Origin: Rhineura floridana
Taxonomy: Eukaryota; Chordata; Lepidosauria; Squamata; Rhineuridae
NCBI RefSeq assembly: GCF_030035675.1
Contig: NC_084500.1
Location: 12,521,100-12,585,099 of the forward strand
DNA length: 64,000 bases
Reading direction: 5' to 3'
Shown: one piece after another, positions 1-12,296 of the stretch
Layout: the number at the start of each line of letters is the position of its first letter
Position numbering within the stretch: position 1 is the first letter of the stretch
Notes under the pieces: model-generated
What the model saw: the letters and a program-made list of their open reading frames with translations, nothing else
Told to the model about the DNA's origin: nothing
The model's database searches: none
Made by a program: the position numbers and the translations under genes

Positions 1-139
1 ATAAAGCTGTTTGGTAGTTGATTCAGGACTGACAAAGGAAATACTTCTTCAACCAACACATACATTAAACTTGTAGGATTTATTAATACAAGATGGCCAA
101 TAATTTAGATAGCTTTTACGAAAGGAAAGTGGGACCTGC

Positions 140-262
140 AACTAAATGTTGCAGCGTGGAACACTTCTGCTCAGGATACTCCATTCCATCCCCCATCCCC
201 CAACAGTCAATCAGCATTATGTGGCCACTGAGCATGGCCAATAGCTAAGGATGATAGGAGCT
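140..262 (+). repeat. Unassigned repeat, family K
   Basis: CAACTAAATGTTGCAGCGTG, GATACTCCATTCCATCCCCC and TATGTGGCCACTGAGCATGG recur in the same order at 22.64-22.81 kb. Confidence 0.5.
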
Positions 263-404
263 GTCCAATGGCAATGGCCCTGGTGTAGCCCTGGTGTAGC
301 CAATCCTGCAAAGAACAGTTTGCCTGGTAACGATGTCCATTCCACACTTGTGAGAAATTGATCTTTTAAGACCTATTCATTGATAACAGGCAGTCACCTT
401 CGTT

Positions 405-504
405 GTACTGTTTTCAAACCCTGTTAAAAACATTTAATTTAAATATATATATATAATTTATATATATTTAAATTAAACATTTTAACAGGTTTCAAAAACA
501 GTAC
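405..504. repeat. 100-bp AT-rich inverted repeat (hairpin-forming)
   Basis: The left arm GTACTGTTTTCAAACCCTGT TAAAAACATTTAATTTAAATATA pairs with the right arm TATATTTAAATTAAACATTT TAACAGGTTTCAAAAACAGTAC. The arms are about 45 bp with a few mismatches and a short AT loop. It may be a small MITE. Confidence 0.85.
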
Positions 505-829
505 ACACATATATAAAATCCCTTAAACTATGTTTTTACTTGTTTAAGGTTGTTTTCAAAATGTGCCAGCTTCATTGTATATTTCAATTTTAATTTCTTA
601 ATCATTCTGCACCAGCTCCCAGTGTGTACTACATGTGGTTGCATACAACTAAGTGCTACTCAGAGTAGTCTTACTGAAATGAATAGACCTATGTTAGTCA
701 TCTTCCTTAATTTCAACAGTCCCCCTCTGAGTATGACCAATGTTGGATACAAAAGCACAACTCAAATTAAAACAAGGAATCGTGCCTTCAGCATAAATGG
801 GCACAAGAACGGAAAAGTCATAGCTGAGA

Positions 830-1011
830 GGTAGAGCATCTGTTTGGCATGATAAAGGTGCCTGGTTCTGTCTCCAGTGTCTCTAGGTAGTGCTGGGAGG
901 AATCCTTTCTGAAGTCCTGGGAACCTGCTGCCAGTCTGTGTAGACAACGCTGAGCTACATGGACCAATGGTCTGACTCAGCAGAAGGCAGGTTCCTAGAT
1001 TCTCTTAGATC
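830..1011 (+). mobile_element. tRNA-derived SINE (TAGCTCAGTGG type)
   Basis: CATAGCTGAGAGGTAGAGCA is a decayed box A, CCTGGTTCTGTCTC a decayed box B. The body ends with ATGGTCTGACTCAGCAGAAG GCAGGTTCC, as in other copies. About 180 bp. Confidence 0.8.
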
Positions 1012-1079
1012 TCCCTCCTGGAAGAAACCAGAAAGACACCATCCCTGCAAAATGTCAGTTTCATTTCAGGCCTTTGCAC

Positions 1080-1225
1080 CATGAATCCTGCTTTAATGTT
1101 CTTATTTTCTGATGTTTTCATCTATGTTTTAAATTTTGTATGTTGTTATGTTTTATTTTTTTTCTTTATAAGCCACTTTGAGGCGCAAATAAAATGCAGG
1201 GTATACATTTTTAAAATAAAACCTT
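1080..1225 (+). mobile_element. LINE 3' tail, probably L2-like
   Basis: A T-rich stretch followed by TTTATAAGCCACTTTGAGGC GCAAATAAAATGCAGGGTAT, the usual form of L2-like 3' ends. Confidence 0.55.
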
Positions 1226-2520
1226 AACCTTTGTTTACTTTTGAAATATACCTACTTCATTGTCTATCTCAAGTACATTTCACCTCTGATTATTTGACAG
1301 GACTCAAAACCTCGGATCCAGCTTCTTCCCATCGGGCCATTTCCCATCACACCCAGTGTCAGATGCTCAGCTTCCCCAAAGCCCTAGATGACTAGGGACT
1401 GAGTCATCCAGAGGACGCTGCAAACAGAGAAATGGAGAAAGAATCCATTGTCTAACAAGAGCCTTGGTTACAGCAACATTAGCTCATGTCATCCTTGCTG
1501 AACCTTATCCCAGGACACCTGTAATCCTTTTTCAAGAAGGCCGGAGGGAGCGTGAGAGAGAATGTTCTGTACTAGCTAGTTTTCAGCTTTCATCTGCTAC
1601 AAAGGAAAGTGGTTTCTTTCTTTTTGTTTATTTTAAAGGCTGCTTCCACACTAGACATTTTTGCTAGCTTAGAGATAACTTCTTCACACAGTTTTCATGG
1701 AGAACCCAACATGATGTCACTGCTAGGGAAGCGATATGTTGGCCAGTGCCGCTTCAAAAGCATTCCATTGACCTAACAGGCTAGTATTGATTCAAGTTCA
1801 TCCTTTGGCTGCTAGTCGCTGCTTTTACCAATCCATTTTTTTTCTCAGAAAAAATACAGATATTCTTATCAATAACTTGAAAGGAAACAGATACAATTAT
1901 CATTCTGAATATCAATATTTTAGAGGCTGCATTCCCGACTTTATCTTCCAACATTTGTGCTTCCACACTAGGCATTGGTATGGAATTCCCATGCTTTGTT
2001 CACTCACATTTTACGAGGGCTGCCTCCCTGCTATCAGTATTTTGCAGGAGGGACTCAGCGACGCACCAGTTCTGGATTAACTCAGCAGAGTTAGTACACA
2101 CAGCTTGGAAGGTGGCTGTATACTGAATGCTGTGTGAGTAGCCTTCCCTTTGGTTTCAGTCACTCTGAGACTTTAGTTACAGAAAATGAGAATGCTTACT
2201 TTCTTATAGGAAATACTTATTTGGATAGACAAGAGTTCCTAGTTCCAACTAAGTTGGAGATGCAAGAATCCATGCTTGCTCCTTTGATCCCAGCAGAGAA
2301 AGAGACAAAGGAAAGGTGGGACTAAGAAAAAAGGAGTCAGGAAATGAGGTAAATGACCCTAAGAGTACTGGTCTAGAACCTGAAGCACAGGTTAGGTCAG
2401 AAAGGCAGTCTAGGAAGCTTGGGGGTTCCTCTCTCTCTACTTTAACTCTATGCAAACCCACCAGCAAGTTGAGTTGCATCCCATCACTTCCAACAACCAG
2501 AACTTTAGGTTTGTATATTT
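1226..2520. other. Gene-free stretch, nothing recognised
   Basis: Short open frames only, none resembling a known protein and none with splice-site support. No repeat family was recognised. Confidence 0.6.
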
Positions 2521-2705
2521 AAAGTGGATTAAAGTGCTCTGTTGCCTTGGCATAACTGGCCACTTTTTAAATAAAAACAGCTGACTTTTTTCAGTTTGGA
2601 AAACGACAGGAAAATGCATTGAAACAGTGTGGGATGAACGAATGATTAACGGGAAGACGTATCAACACTCCGCAAGCTAATCTGGATGAATGCAGGACGA
2701 ACTTT
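2521..2705 (+). repeat. Unassigned interspersed repeat, family I
   Basis: GTGGATTAAAGTGCTCTGTT, AAATGCATTGAAACAGTGTG and GGATGAACGAATGATTAACG, colinear with 49.69-49.83 kb. A short L2-like tail (2735-2802) follows, and a piece CAAATCAGGATGAATC at 2868 resembles its end. Confidence 0.6.
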
Positions 2706-2734
2706 CATATAACTGCCCCATAAACAACAACAAG

Positions 2735-2802
2735 AAAGCTGTAACCGCCCAGAGAGCTTCGGCTATGGGGCGGTATATAAATGTAATAAACAAATAAACA
2801 AA
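2735..2802 (+). mobile_element. Short L2-like 3' tail
   Basis: GCTGTAACCGCCCAGAGAGC and GGGGCGGTATATAAATGTAA then AATAAACAAA, the standard L2-type 3' end. Confidence 0.65.
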
Positions 2803-2894
2803 CAATTCAGAGCAAAGGCTCAGTAAAGACCAGACATGGTCTAACCATCATATAAGCTTTATGCAAGCAAATCAGGATGAATCTAGTATGTATT

Positions 2895-3150
2895 TCAAAA
2901 AGTTGTTTGTTGGTATTTGGAAAGCTGTTTGTATACATTTGGATACCTCTTAAGACATTTTTGTACAATGGCTCCTGAGATCAAGAAGCAGGTTTTTGTC
3001 TATGTTTGGATACAATTGGATGCTATTTTGAATCAAGATGGTGGACTGAATCTTTCAAAACTGCATGAATTTTATCCACTGATTTCAAAACAGCCCCCTC
3101 TTGTTTTGTTTCTTAGAATTCCCAAGCAACACCAGGTACAAGGCTGCTAG
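2895..3150 (+). repeat. Unassigned interspersed repeat, family H
   Basis: TTTCAAAAAGTTGTTTG, GTCTATGTTTGGATACAATT, GCTATTTTGAATCAAGATGG, CTGAATCTTTCAAAACTGCA and AGAATTCCCAAGCAACACCA occur in the same order at 58.86-59.12 kb. The continuous open stretch here looks like chance. Confidence 0.7.
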
Positions 3151-3162
3151 TGCTGAATAAAC

Positions 3163-3347
3163 AAGTCATAGGAACACAGGAGGATGCCTCATACTGCCTT
3201 AGGCCATTGGTCCACCTAGCTCAATACGGTCTGCATCAGCTGGCAGTGGCCGTCCAGAAGCCTGGAGATTCCAAGGATTGAGCTTAGGACCTTCTGCATG
3301 CAAGACAGATGCTCCACCAATGAGCTACAGCCCTTCCCGCATCTGAA
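3163..3347 (-). mobile_element. tRNA-derived SINE
   Basis: The minus-sense tRNA half CCAATGAGCTACAGCCCTTC lies at the right, with GGATTGAGCTTAGGACCTTC for box B. The 3' body CATTGGTCCACCTAGCTCAA lies at the left. Confidence 0.85.
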
Positions 3348-3989
3348 GGAGCTTGGGGTATCCACGCACTGTGATCATCCAGTCATTGTCACCCTGCATT
3401 TTCCCTGTGGTCCTTCCATCTTTTCCTAGATGGAAGGCAGCCTAGACCTACGTGCCGCTCCCTATCACAGTCATGGCTTAGAATCCATCATCTTGCCACT
3501 TGAAACCATTTTGATTGTAACTATGACCACAACTGAAGTTAAGTGATTGTATCTAAGCTTAGAAGGAATCTGATTACAATTGCTCTGCTCTGCAGTCCAG
3601 TCAATCCAGGCTGCTGTAAACTGTATGTGAAAATATATATTTAGTATACTTGTGCGTGATTGACAATATTATCCAAGTTAGGGCAGGATTCCCACAGAGC
3701 TGACTCTGTGATGAGCTACGTTCTGTGATTTATTTCTTTGTTTTATTATTTATCACATTAAACAGAAGACTAATCTGGGGATGGGGAGCAGAGGGAGATG
3801 ATCGCAACAGCAGCAAATGCGTCTCTCATAATCTTTTTTTTTCCATCTCAGCAACAATAGAATCGACCTGTCAAGGCAAATTACAGGACATGGGAAAAGC
3901 TCTTCCCTATGATCAACCTGCCTGCCTGCCTTGCACTCCTGCCTCTCGCCCCCTCCACACCCTCTCTTGTATTTCTCATGGCTGCTATT

Positions 3990-4330
3990 GTTCAGCATTC
4001 TGCATTTTTTCTATAAAAAAGAAAATTCTTGTGAAAATTCATTAGCACTTATCCTATTTTTGTATTTTCCCCTAAGGTTTTTTGCAAGCCATTTCCCCTA
4101 ATAAAATGCATTTTTGTATGTTATTTTCATGAATGCATACATTTTTATGCACTTTCCCCTAATGTACATAGTTGCAATGCAGTTTTCCTGGAGAACTACA
4201 TAGCAAAATTTGGAGAATGGTGCATTTTGAAACATAGCTGTGTTTCAGTTTGCACATTATTTAGAGAAGTGCAAGTTAGGTAGGCTCACAATTAACCGCA
4301 AACAAAACTGAATTTCTTTCCCACCTTTAT
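3990..4330 (+). repeat. Unassigned AT-rich repeat, family G
   Basis: Carries spaced copies of CATTTTTGTATG and TTTTCCCCTAA about every 35-40 bp. It then has GGAGAACTACATAGCAAAAT TTGGAGAATG and GAAACATAGCTGTGTTTCAG. The same order of blocks recurs at 4.42, 14.46 (reversed) and 24.42 kb. Confidence 0.65.
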
Positions 4331-4419
4331 TATTTACCCACCTAAGTGTTCCATACATTCCTTTTTGTTGTTATTTAACCAGGAACAGCTCCCATCCCCT
4401 AGCCCTTGTCCCTGAAATA

Positions 4420-4740
4420 CTATGATTTTTTTTAAAAATCCTCATGAGAATTCCCTAGCATTTTATATCCCAATAAATACATTTTTGTATCAGTTTTGAA
4501 TAATATACACATTTTTGCAAGCACTTTCTTCTACTATAATGTATTTTCACTAATATATCAATTTTATGCACGCTTTTCCTGAATACATGCATTTTTGTAA
4601 ACACTATTTGGTTGGAGGACTGCATCACAAAATTTGGATATGTGCGAATTTCGAAGGATGGCTGTGTTTTGATTCTCATATTGCTTTGCAAATTGTGAAT
4701 TTTATGGATTTGGCTTTAAATTTGAACTGAATCAACTTCT
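4420..4740 (+). repeat. Unassigned AT-rich repeat, family G
   Basis: AAATCCTCATGAGAATTCCC, four spaced TGCA/TACATTTTTG units, then GGACTGCATCACAAAATTTG, TTTCGAAGGATGGCTGTGTT and TTGCTTTGCAAATTGTGAAT. It lies 90 bp from the previous copy in the same orientation. Confidence 0.68.
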
Positions 4741-5874
4741 CTCCAGGTGTGTAGTAGCAATGGAGGGGGCAAATGAGGGCATTGCCCCCCAAATGATAAT
4801 TCTGGCCCCCACAAACACAATTTCCCTTCAGGCCCCAAATTTCTACAATTGCAGTAACTTAAAACTTCACTTGAGCTTTTAGAAATGCAGTTTAGGCATC
4901 CAAAGAGAGGGGCAGGGCAAAGTTACCAAGGGAATGCAAACACTGTAAATACAGGAGTTAAAAGTGTGAATGAAGTGAACACAAGTCTTAATGGATGCAG
5001 GAGGGCATTGGAAAACCTAAGAGTTTGCAACTGGAGGAAGAAAAGGCAGGAAAGGACAATGTTGTGATGCACTGCAGAGCATCTCCTCCTCCCCTGTAGT
5101 GCTCAGGCAGCCACTGGAGGTTGTGGGTGTTGTTAGTGCATCTGGTGGGTGTGCCTAGGCTTTTGGGACTAGACTGTGCAGCAGCCTAGCCTAGCCCAGG
5201 GCAGGACCTGAGAAGAAGCACAGAGGTGAGTGAGCGCCAGCCCAGGAAGCCTAATGAGACCTTACTAACTTAGCCCAGATATTGGGCAGCTGGAATATTG
5301 TGTGTGAGTGTCTGGGGAGGCATTTCATCCTTACTTTGTTAAAAAGGTTGAAAAATAATCATGCACCTTATTTCACTTTTCTCATGCAAACTTATGTACT
5401 ACCAAAATAGGGTGTGGGAGATTTGTTTGTAAAGCCATCAGAAGCAGTGTTAGCTGGCTGGCCCAGGGCCTTTCTGCAGAACAGAGATTGTGTGCTTGCA
5501 CAGTTGATTCTAGCACCTGTAGTTCAGAGAGATGTATAGTTCCTATGTGACATGCTGTTAAGCATTTCCTTGTGAAAAGTGATATTTATAGGTATTAGTT
5601 TAATTTTTAAAGTGAAACTTCTCTTAATTGCTTTCCTGGTGTGGCAAAGGAGACCAGGGTGGTTAGTTCCGGGAAGCAGCTGCCTCAGGAGAAATGAACT
5701 CACAGTTCACGAGCTTACTAAAGCATTGAACCTGTACAAGGAAGCCTCTCCACACATGTACACTTTGTATGCTGCAGGACTCACCTGCAGCTATGTGTGA
5801 AAAGTCATTCTCAACTTTGACACATGTGTAGGGACCATACAGGTGTTCAGTTGTTCAGAGAAAAACAAACTTTA
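4741..5874. other. Gene-free stretch, nothing recognised
   Basis: No coding sequence or recognisable repeat between the family G copy and the CR1 3' end. Confidence 0.6.
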
Positions 5875-7850
5875 CAGAATCAGAATAGCAGAGTTGGGAG
5901 GGGCCTATAAGGCCATCGAGTCCAGCCCCCTGCTCAATGCAGGAATCCAAATTAAAGCATACCTGACAGATAGCTCTCCAGCTGCCTCTTGAATGCCTCC
6001 AGTGTTGGAGAGCCCACCACCTCCCTAGGTCCCATTGTCATACTGCTCTAACAGTTAGGAAGTTTTTCCTGATGCTCAGTCGAAATCTGGCTTCCTGTCA
6101 CTTGAGCCCATTATTCTATGACCTGTATTTTGGGACAATCGAAAAGAGATCCTGGCCCTCCTCTGTGTGGCAACCTTTCAAGGACTTGAAGAATGCTATC
6201 ATATCTCCCCTCAGTCTTCTCTTCTCAAGGCTAAACATGCTCAGTTCTTTCTGTCTCTCCTCACAGGGCTTTGTTTCCAGTCCCCTGATTATCCTCATAG
6301 CCTTCCTCTGAACCTTCTTGTGCACATCCTTCTTAAAGTGTGGTGTCCAGAACTGGACGGACTACTCAAGATGAAGCCTAACCAGTGCTGAATAGAGGGC
6401 ACGGGTACTTCACACGATTTGGAAACTATACTTCTGTTAATGCAGCCAAAAATAGCATTTGATTTTTTTGAAGCCACATCGCACTGTTGGCTCACATTCA
6501 GCTTGTGATCAAGAACAATTCCAAGATCCTTCTCACATGTAGTATTGCTGAGCCAGGTATCCCCCATCTTATAACTGTGCATTTGGTTTCTTTTTCCTAG
6601 GTGTAGAACTTTGCACTTATCCCTGTTAACTTTCATTCTGTTGTTTTCAGCCCAATGCTCTAGCCTATCAAGATCAATCTCAGTTTTGTTTCTGCCCTCC
6701 AAGTAATTAGCTATCCCAAACCAATTTTGTATCATCTGCAAATTTGATAAGCATTCCCTGCACCTCCTCATCTAAGTCATTAATAAAAACATTGAACAGC
6801 ACTGGGCCCAGGACCAAGCCCTGTGGTACCACCCTCCAGTTTGAGAAGGAACCATTAATAACCACTCTTTCCGAGTACAATTCTGTAGCCAACTGTGGTT
6901 CCACATGAAAGTTGTTCCATCCAGCCCACATTTAGATAGCTTGCTAATCAGAATATCATGAGGCTCTTTGTTAAAAGCATTGCTGAAGTCAAGATATATT
7001 ATGTTTGCAGCATTCCCACAGTCCATCGAGGAGGTTACCTGACCAAAAAATGAGATAAGGTTATTATCATTATTTTCAAAGTGCTTACAGACTGACCACT
7101 TTATAATCCACTCCAGAATTTCCCAGGGATTGATGTCAGGCTGACTGGTCTGTAGTTCCCAGGTTCCTCCTTTTTGCCCTTTTTGAAGACAGGAACAACA
7201 TTAGCCTCCTCCAGTCATCCATCACTTCACCCATCCTCCACGATTTCACAAAGGTAATGGACAGTGGTTCCAAGAGTTCTTTAGCCAGTTCCTTCTATGC
7301 TCTAGGATGCAGTTCATTGGGCCTGCAGATTTGAATTTGTTCAAAGTGATTAGGTATTCCTTGACCATTTGTCTATCAATCTCAAGCTCCAATCCTGCCC
7401 CTTCAACTTCACATTTCCCAGGAGGGTCATAGACCCTCTTTTGGGAGAAGACTGACCCAAAGTAGGAATTGAGCACTTCTGCCTTTTCTTTGTCGTGTGG
7501 TATCATTTTGCCATTGTTACTGAGTAACTGTACAGCCATTTATTTTCTCTGTCTATTATGGATGAACCTGAAAAATGCTTTTTTGTTGCTTTTGGCATCT
7601 CTTGCTAAGCTCATTCTCAGTTTTAGCCTTCCTGACACCATCCCTGCGATGCTGTGCTACCGGTCTGGATTCTTCCTTTGTGGTCTGGCCTTCCTTCCAC
7701 TTCCTGTATGTGTCCTTTTTTGCTTTCAGTTCATCTCTAAGCTTTTTGTGAAGCTACATTGGCTTCTTCTGCTGTCTTCAGGCAGCACATTTAGTAATCG
7801 TAGCTTTTGAAAGTAACGTATTTAAAGGAATTTCAAGTGAACAGGTCCTC
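5875..7850 (-). mobile_element. Old CR1 LINE, 5'-truncated, RT heavily decayed
   Basis: The CR1 3' end lies at 5875 (minus-sense ending ...CTATTCTGATTCT), and RT-like pieces run up to about 7850. Recognisable minus-strand motifs, spread over several frames, are [71 protein letters not shown] and IYLDFSNAFNKEPHD. Many frameshifts mark it as far older than the copy at 42.7-47.0 kb, and it belongs to a different CR1 subfamily. Confidence 0.88.
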
Positions 7851-8261
7851 TGAAAGCTTGCAGAGAAATCACTGCACATTAGACTTTATTAACAGTTCAG
7901 ATCATTATAGTAGGATGACCTGCAGAATATACATTTACTTCCTAGTCACTGTTTAGTTTACATAACTATTTTGCATGTGGAAAATGTATTTTAATTTGAT
8001 TTTTTTTTTGTAAATATCACAAATCATCCTTATTAAAATACATAAATTGGGGTTTATTTTTGTCATTACCTAAGAAAACTCCCCCCCAAAAAAATCTTTT
8101 GTAGAGACCGATGCCCCAACCCTTCTGCCCCCCCCCCCATTTTTGTCTCTGCCCACCCAAAGAAAATTGTCTGGCTACACTACAGCTTCTGTCCCATCCC
8201 TAGCTGGAACATGTAAGACCAACGTACCTACCTCAGCCCTCAGGCTGCTCCCCTATCAACA

Positions 8262-8434
8262 GGGTTTTCAGGGTAAGCGGTATTCAGAGGGGGTTTACCA
8301 TTGCCTTCCTCTGAGGCTGAGAGGCAGTGACTGGCCCAAGGTCACCCAGTGAGCTTCATGGCTGTGTGGGGATTCGAACCCCGGTCTCCCAGGTCGTAGT
8401 CCAACACACTAACCACTACGCCACACTGGCTCTC
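8262..8434 (-). mobile_element. Sauria SINE (tRNA head, BovB-type tail), partial tail
   Basis: GGGATTCGAACCCCGGTCTC is the minus-sense box B and CACTAACCACTACGCCACAC the box A. The body AAGGTCACCCAGTGAGCTTC is followed by BovB-like TTACCATTGCCTTCCTCTGA and GGTAAGCGGTATTCAGAGGG. Confidence 0.88.
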
Positions 8435-8570
8435 ATGTTTTTCCGTCCTTCTTAAGATCCATTTCCCTTCTCTACCCACATCCCCAATTAGTCCGCATCC
8501 TAACACTCAGTCAGCCTTCAGCTGCCAGTGAGCATGCTCAGTCTTCATTGGGCTGTTCAGATTGTTTTTC

Positions 8571-8604
<34 letters not shown>

Positions 8605-8619
8605 GACAGAGACAGAGAG
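8571..8619. repeat. (GA)n(GACA)n microsatellite
   Basis: About 18 bp of GA followed by GACA repeats and mixed GAGACA. Confidence 0.95.
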
Positions 8620-8854
8620 CTTCTGCTGCTATCTCCCTCTTGCGTGTGGAGGATGCTGCTGTTTTGGTTACTTAAGGATCCACACTCAGAGAATGAGTTT
8701 GCTTCTGGTACATAGCGTACAGGCAATTATGATGACATTTGTGAGCAGGCTATCCGTCCACTACTCACATTGTGAAGGCTGCATTTTGTACTTACTTGAA
8801 GTTTCCAAACTGTATTTAAAGGGAACCCTATGTAGAAACCACTACAGTAATACT

Positions 8855-9210
8855 GGGCCCTTCCAGACTGGTGGGTTGTTTTGTGTGTGTATACTGGACC
8901 ATGCACACATCATTCTGCTCGATTCGTTCTGTGATGCTTTCCCAATGTTACCGCATTATTGCCATCTAGAGGGGCATTCTTGCACTATAGCACAATAAAA
9001 GCAGGACAAACTGTTTCCCCAGAACATTTGTGGTATGAAAAGCTGCAGGATTTTAGCCAGAAGCAATGTGACATTGGCCTATCGGAAACAAAGCAGTATG
9101 TCTGCCTTGAAACTTTGGCAGGCACAAAACAGTATTGAAAGTGGGGTTGCATATAACCGCCCCGATACACAAATCATCATGAATGCACGGTAAAAAAAGA
9201 CATGTGAATG
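8855..9210. mobile_element. Unassigned DNA-transposon-like element, family J (second copy)
   Basis: Begins GGGCCCTTCCAGACTGGTGG. Parallel to 54.83-55.18 kb through TCTGTGATGCTTTCCCAATG, GAGGGGCATTCTTGCACTAT and AATCATCATGAATGCACGGT. The right end is decayed. Confidence 0.6.
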
Positions 9211-10509
9211 AGTGAGACTAGTAGAAGCTAACTTCCTAATATTTTAAAACTGCAATGCAAATAGACTAGACTCAGAGAGTTTGGGCTAACTAATAAAGGC
9301 AGTCAGAGGAGCACATGATCATCTGAAAGTGAGCGTTCCTGCATAAAAAGGGACAGGAAAATAGCTCTTCCTTCCCCCCCCCCCCCAGGTGAAACAATTA
9401 AGCTTCTCTGCAGGGATAGCACTGTGCAGATTTTACAGCAGGAGGGCTGGTGTCTGAAGGAGAAGAATGAATTATACTGATTTGGTGCCCCTGCCTGGCT
9501 TGTGATTCAGAATCACATCACCTCGATGCGTGTCTGATGAATAAATCGTGGTCTTAGGCAATTTCCTTGGTTTAGAAAATAATCAAATTTGAAGTAATGA
9601 GAAAAAAAGAAGGTGGAAGGCTAGGGATTTTTTACCCTCTCACACACACCCAACGCAAAGCCAACCACTACTTATCACGATTTCTTTAATAATTGGAAGG
9701 AGGTTGGAAAGGTGTGATGTTATTCTAAATGTCTTTGTACAACATTTATTGAAGTTAGAATCCTTAATAATGCAAAGTAATGCAAAGAGAAGCTAGAGAA
9801 TTGAAAGGTTTAGGAATAAGAACACAGGCTGTAATCAAAACAAGACATTTTTTGCATATATGCAAAAATCAAAACAAGGCTAGTCAGTGCAAGGAAACAA
9901 TTTGGTAATCTGTTCAAAATCTCCCAGAATTCCCGTTACATTTTGAAGCACTGTATCATTACCACTTCAGGAAGCTGAAGAGGCAAGCCCCCAATAAGCT
10001 GTCGAAACAGCTTATTTCTTTGCCTTTCAAAACACAAACGGCATAGCACTCCCAACATTTAACTTTTTTGGAATCCAGGGAGTGATGTTTCAATGAAATC
10101 GGCTGCAGACAGAAGATACCTCACATGACCCCCAAAAGGGGATGATGATTTATTTTGGAATGCAAGGTCAGAGTGGGGGTCTCCAACCTTCACTGGTGCC
10201 ACAAGCAGGGGCCTCAGACTCTGAGCTTTAATTTTTTAAGAAAGTATGTTTCTAGGCTTTCTAGAAAGAAGGTTATGAAGCAAAATGTGCAGGTACCATT
10301 CTAAGTGATTTCTGTGAAATGAACAAGCCTGGCTACTCCAGCCTGTCAGTGTTTTTAGCCAATGAGTAAGTAGAGTGGGTACAGGATGGCAGTGTAGGTT
10401 TTGGTTTATGGTTGGCATTGGGGAAAGCAGGGTTCTTGTACCTTTGGCAGCTGAATCTCCACAAACAGGACCAGCAGGACATAGCTGACTTCCCATAGTA
10501 AGCAGACCT
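9211..10509. other. Gene-free stretch
   Basis: Holds a C-homopolymer near 9376-9388 and otherwise unassigned sequence. No gene seen. Confidence 0.6.
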
Positions 10510-10815
10510 TTAGGCCACATCCACACAAGACATCCACTTTAAACAGTAATGGCTACCCCCAAAGAATCCTGGGAAGTGTAGTTTATGAAAGGTGCTGAGA
10601 GTTGTCCCCTCACAGACCTTCAGTTCCCAGAATTCTCTGGGAAGAGGGGTTGACTGTTAAACCACTCTGGGAATTGTTGCTCTGTTGGAGGAATATGAGT
10701 CTACTAACTCTCAGCATCCTACAAAAACTACACTTCCTAGGATTCTCTGGGGGAAGCCATGGCTGTTTAAAGTGGAATAATAGTGGAATAAATGCCTGGT
10801 GTGGATGTGGCCTTA
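10510..10815. mobile_element. Family B palindromic MITE (long variant)
   Basis: Terminal inverted repeats TTAGGCCACATCCACACAAG and GGTGTGGATGTGGCCTTA. Internal palindromes of the type AATCCTGGGAAGTGTAGTTT / AAACTACACTTCCTAGGATT are present. About 305 bp. The superfamily cannot be assigned by eye. Confidence 0.75.
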
Positions 10816-11110
10816 GCGTTGTGGCACCTACCATTTGGAATTCCCTCCCCTTAAATATTAGACAGACACCATCTCCGTTATCTTTTTGTTGCCTGCTGAA
10901 GTCCTTCCTCTTTCAACAAACCTTATCCCAGTCTGCGTCTGTGCTGGAATTGTTTTTTAAAGTTGTTTTTTCTTAAATGTTTTTAAAGATGTTTTGTTTT
11001 AATATGTTTTAAAATCTGTTGTTTTTTACATGTTTTAAAGTGCTTTTAGTGTTTTTTTGTCTGTCACCCTGGGCTCTTTCTGGGAGGAACAGCAGGATAT
11101 AAATAAATAC
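10816..11110 (+). mobile_element. L2 LINE 3' tail
   Basis: Begins GCGTTGTGGCACCTACCATT and shares its CTCCCCTTAAATATTAGACAG-like stretch, TTTTAAAG-rich UTR and final ATATAAATAAATA with the L2 tail at 12.5-12.87 kb, so it is the same subfamily. It directly abuts the MITE ending at 10815. Confidence 0.8.
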
Positions 11111-11359
11111 ATAGTGAACATGAGGTTGTCCAGGACAGAAGAGGCGGGAAGAAGCACCAATGATGATACTTTATCTAATTTTGTGTTATGCCATGGCCCC
11201 GCATGCCAGCCATATCACAATAGGCACCCTCAGAACTCTCTCAAAATTCAATGTGCCCATTGGTCCAAAAAGGTTGCTGACTTTTCTCATACAGAAAGTG
11301 GACAGAGAAATGTTTTTCCTCCTTTTCTCATAACACTAAAATTCAGGGACATCCAATGA

Positions 11360-11480
11360 AGCCGAATGTTGGAAGATTTGGGACAGACAAAAGAAAGGAC
11401 TCTGTGGAATTCACTCCCACAAGTAGACAGAATCATGGTGGATAAGGCTATAATGGCTACTAGCCACACTGGCTATGTTC
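11360..11480 (+). mobile_element. CR1 3' tail fragment
   Basis: Plus-sense CR1 sequence containing GGAATTCACTCCCACAAG and GGCTACTAGCCACACTGGCT, matching the region around the ORF2 stop of the CR1 at 42.9 kb. Strongly decayed. Confidence 0.65.
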
Positions 11481-12296
11481 TACCCTATTCAATGCATCAC
11501 TTCTGATTTACAGACTTCCCTGGGGTCATTTCTGGCCATCTCTTGGGCTGGCCACACAAGCACTGGATAATTTGCCCAAACGTGGAGGTGGGAGGAAGCA
11601 ATTAAGGCTTCAGTAATCTGTCATGTAGGCTGGAAAGAGGCACCGCTGCACATTTATTTAACTATGCTAGGAGCAAGGTCCACAGGAAAAAAAAAAGCAG
11701 CCATTCTGGCTTTGGTGGAATTATTTCTCATTTGCACAGCATAACCACCAAGCCCTTTCAGTAATGCAGAATCAGAGCCCATCGGGAAGATGGGAGCTCT
11801 TCTGAAGAGCTTGGAGATCAGCTTTAATTTCCATCCAAGCCATTACAATCAGGGCTGAGATCCCCCTTTCTCTTCCAAATTGCTCGCACAAAACATTCTG
11901 TCAGCGAACCTCAACCATCTTTTCCACAGGGAAAAGGCTGAGGGCAGAGAGGAGCTCTGTGTATGGCGACTCTTTCCCCAGTTCAACCCCATATACCCAC
12001 CCAAAGCCTGTTAAAGGTTACTTCAGCAGTGGTAATTTTAAATGTGCTACTAAAGTCGTTATGTTTTCCTCCGACATTTTAATCTAAGCTTGACATGACG
12101 GCAGCAGCCATGTTATGTGGACAAACAAACAGTCTACCCCACTCAAGTATTACCTCAGCAATAACACTGAACATTCTGCGAAAGCCATTGTGTTTTCCTC
12201 AGCTGTTCTGAGCTTGACAGCATGGTGGCAGCCATGTTTGTTCACAAGTCTACCCTGTTCAATATGAAGAACGGTGTGAAGGCCAACATGTCACCC
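11481..12296. other. Gene-free stretch
   Basis: Two related blocks with CAGCAGCCATGTT / GGCAGCCATGTTTG near 12105 and 12225 suggest a short duplication of about 120 bp. Otherwise nothing recognised. Confidence 0.5.
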
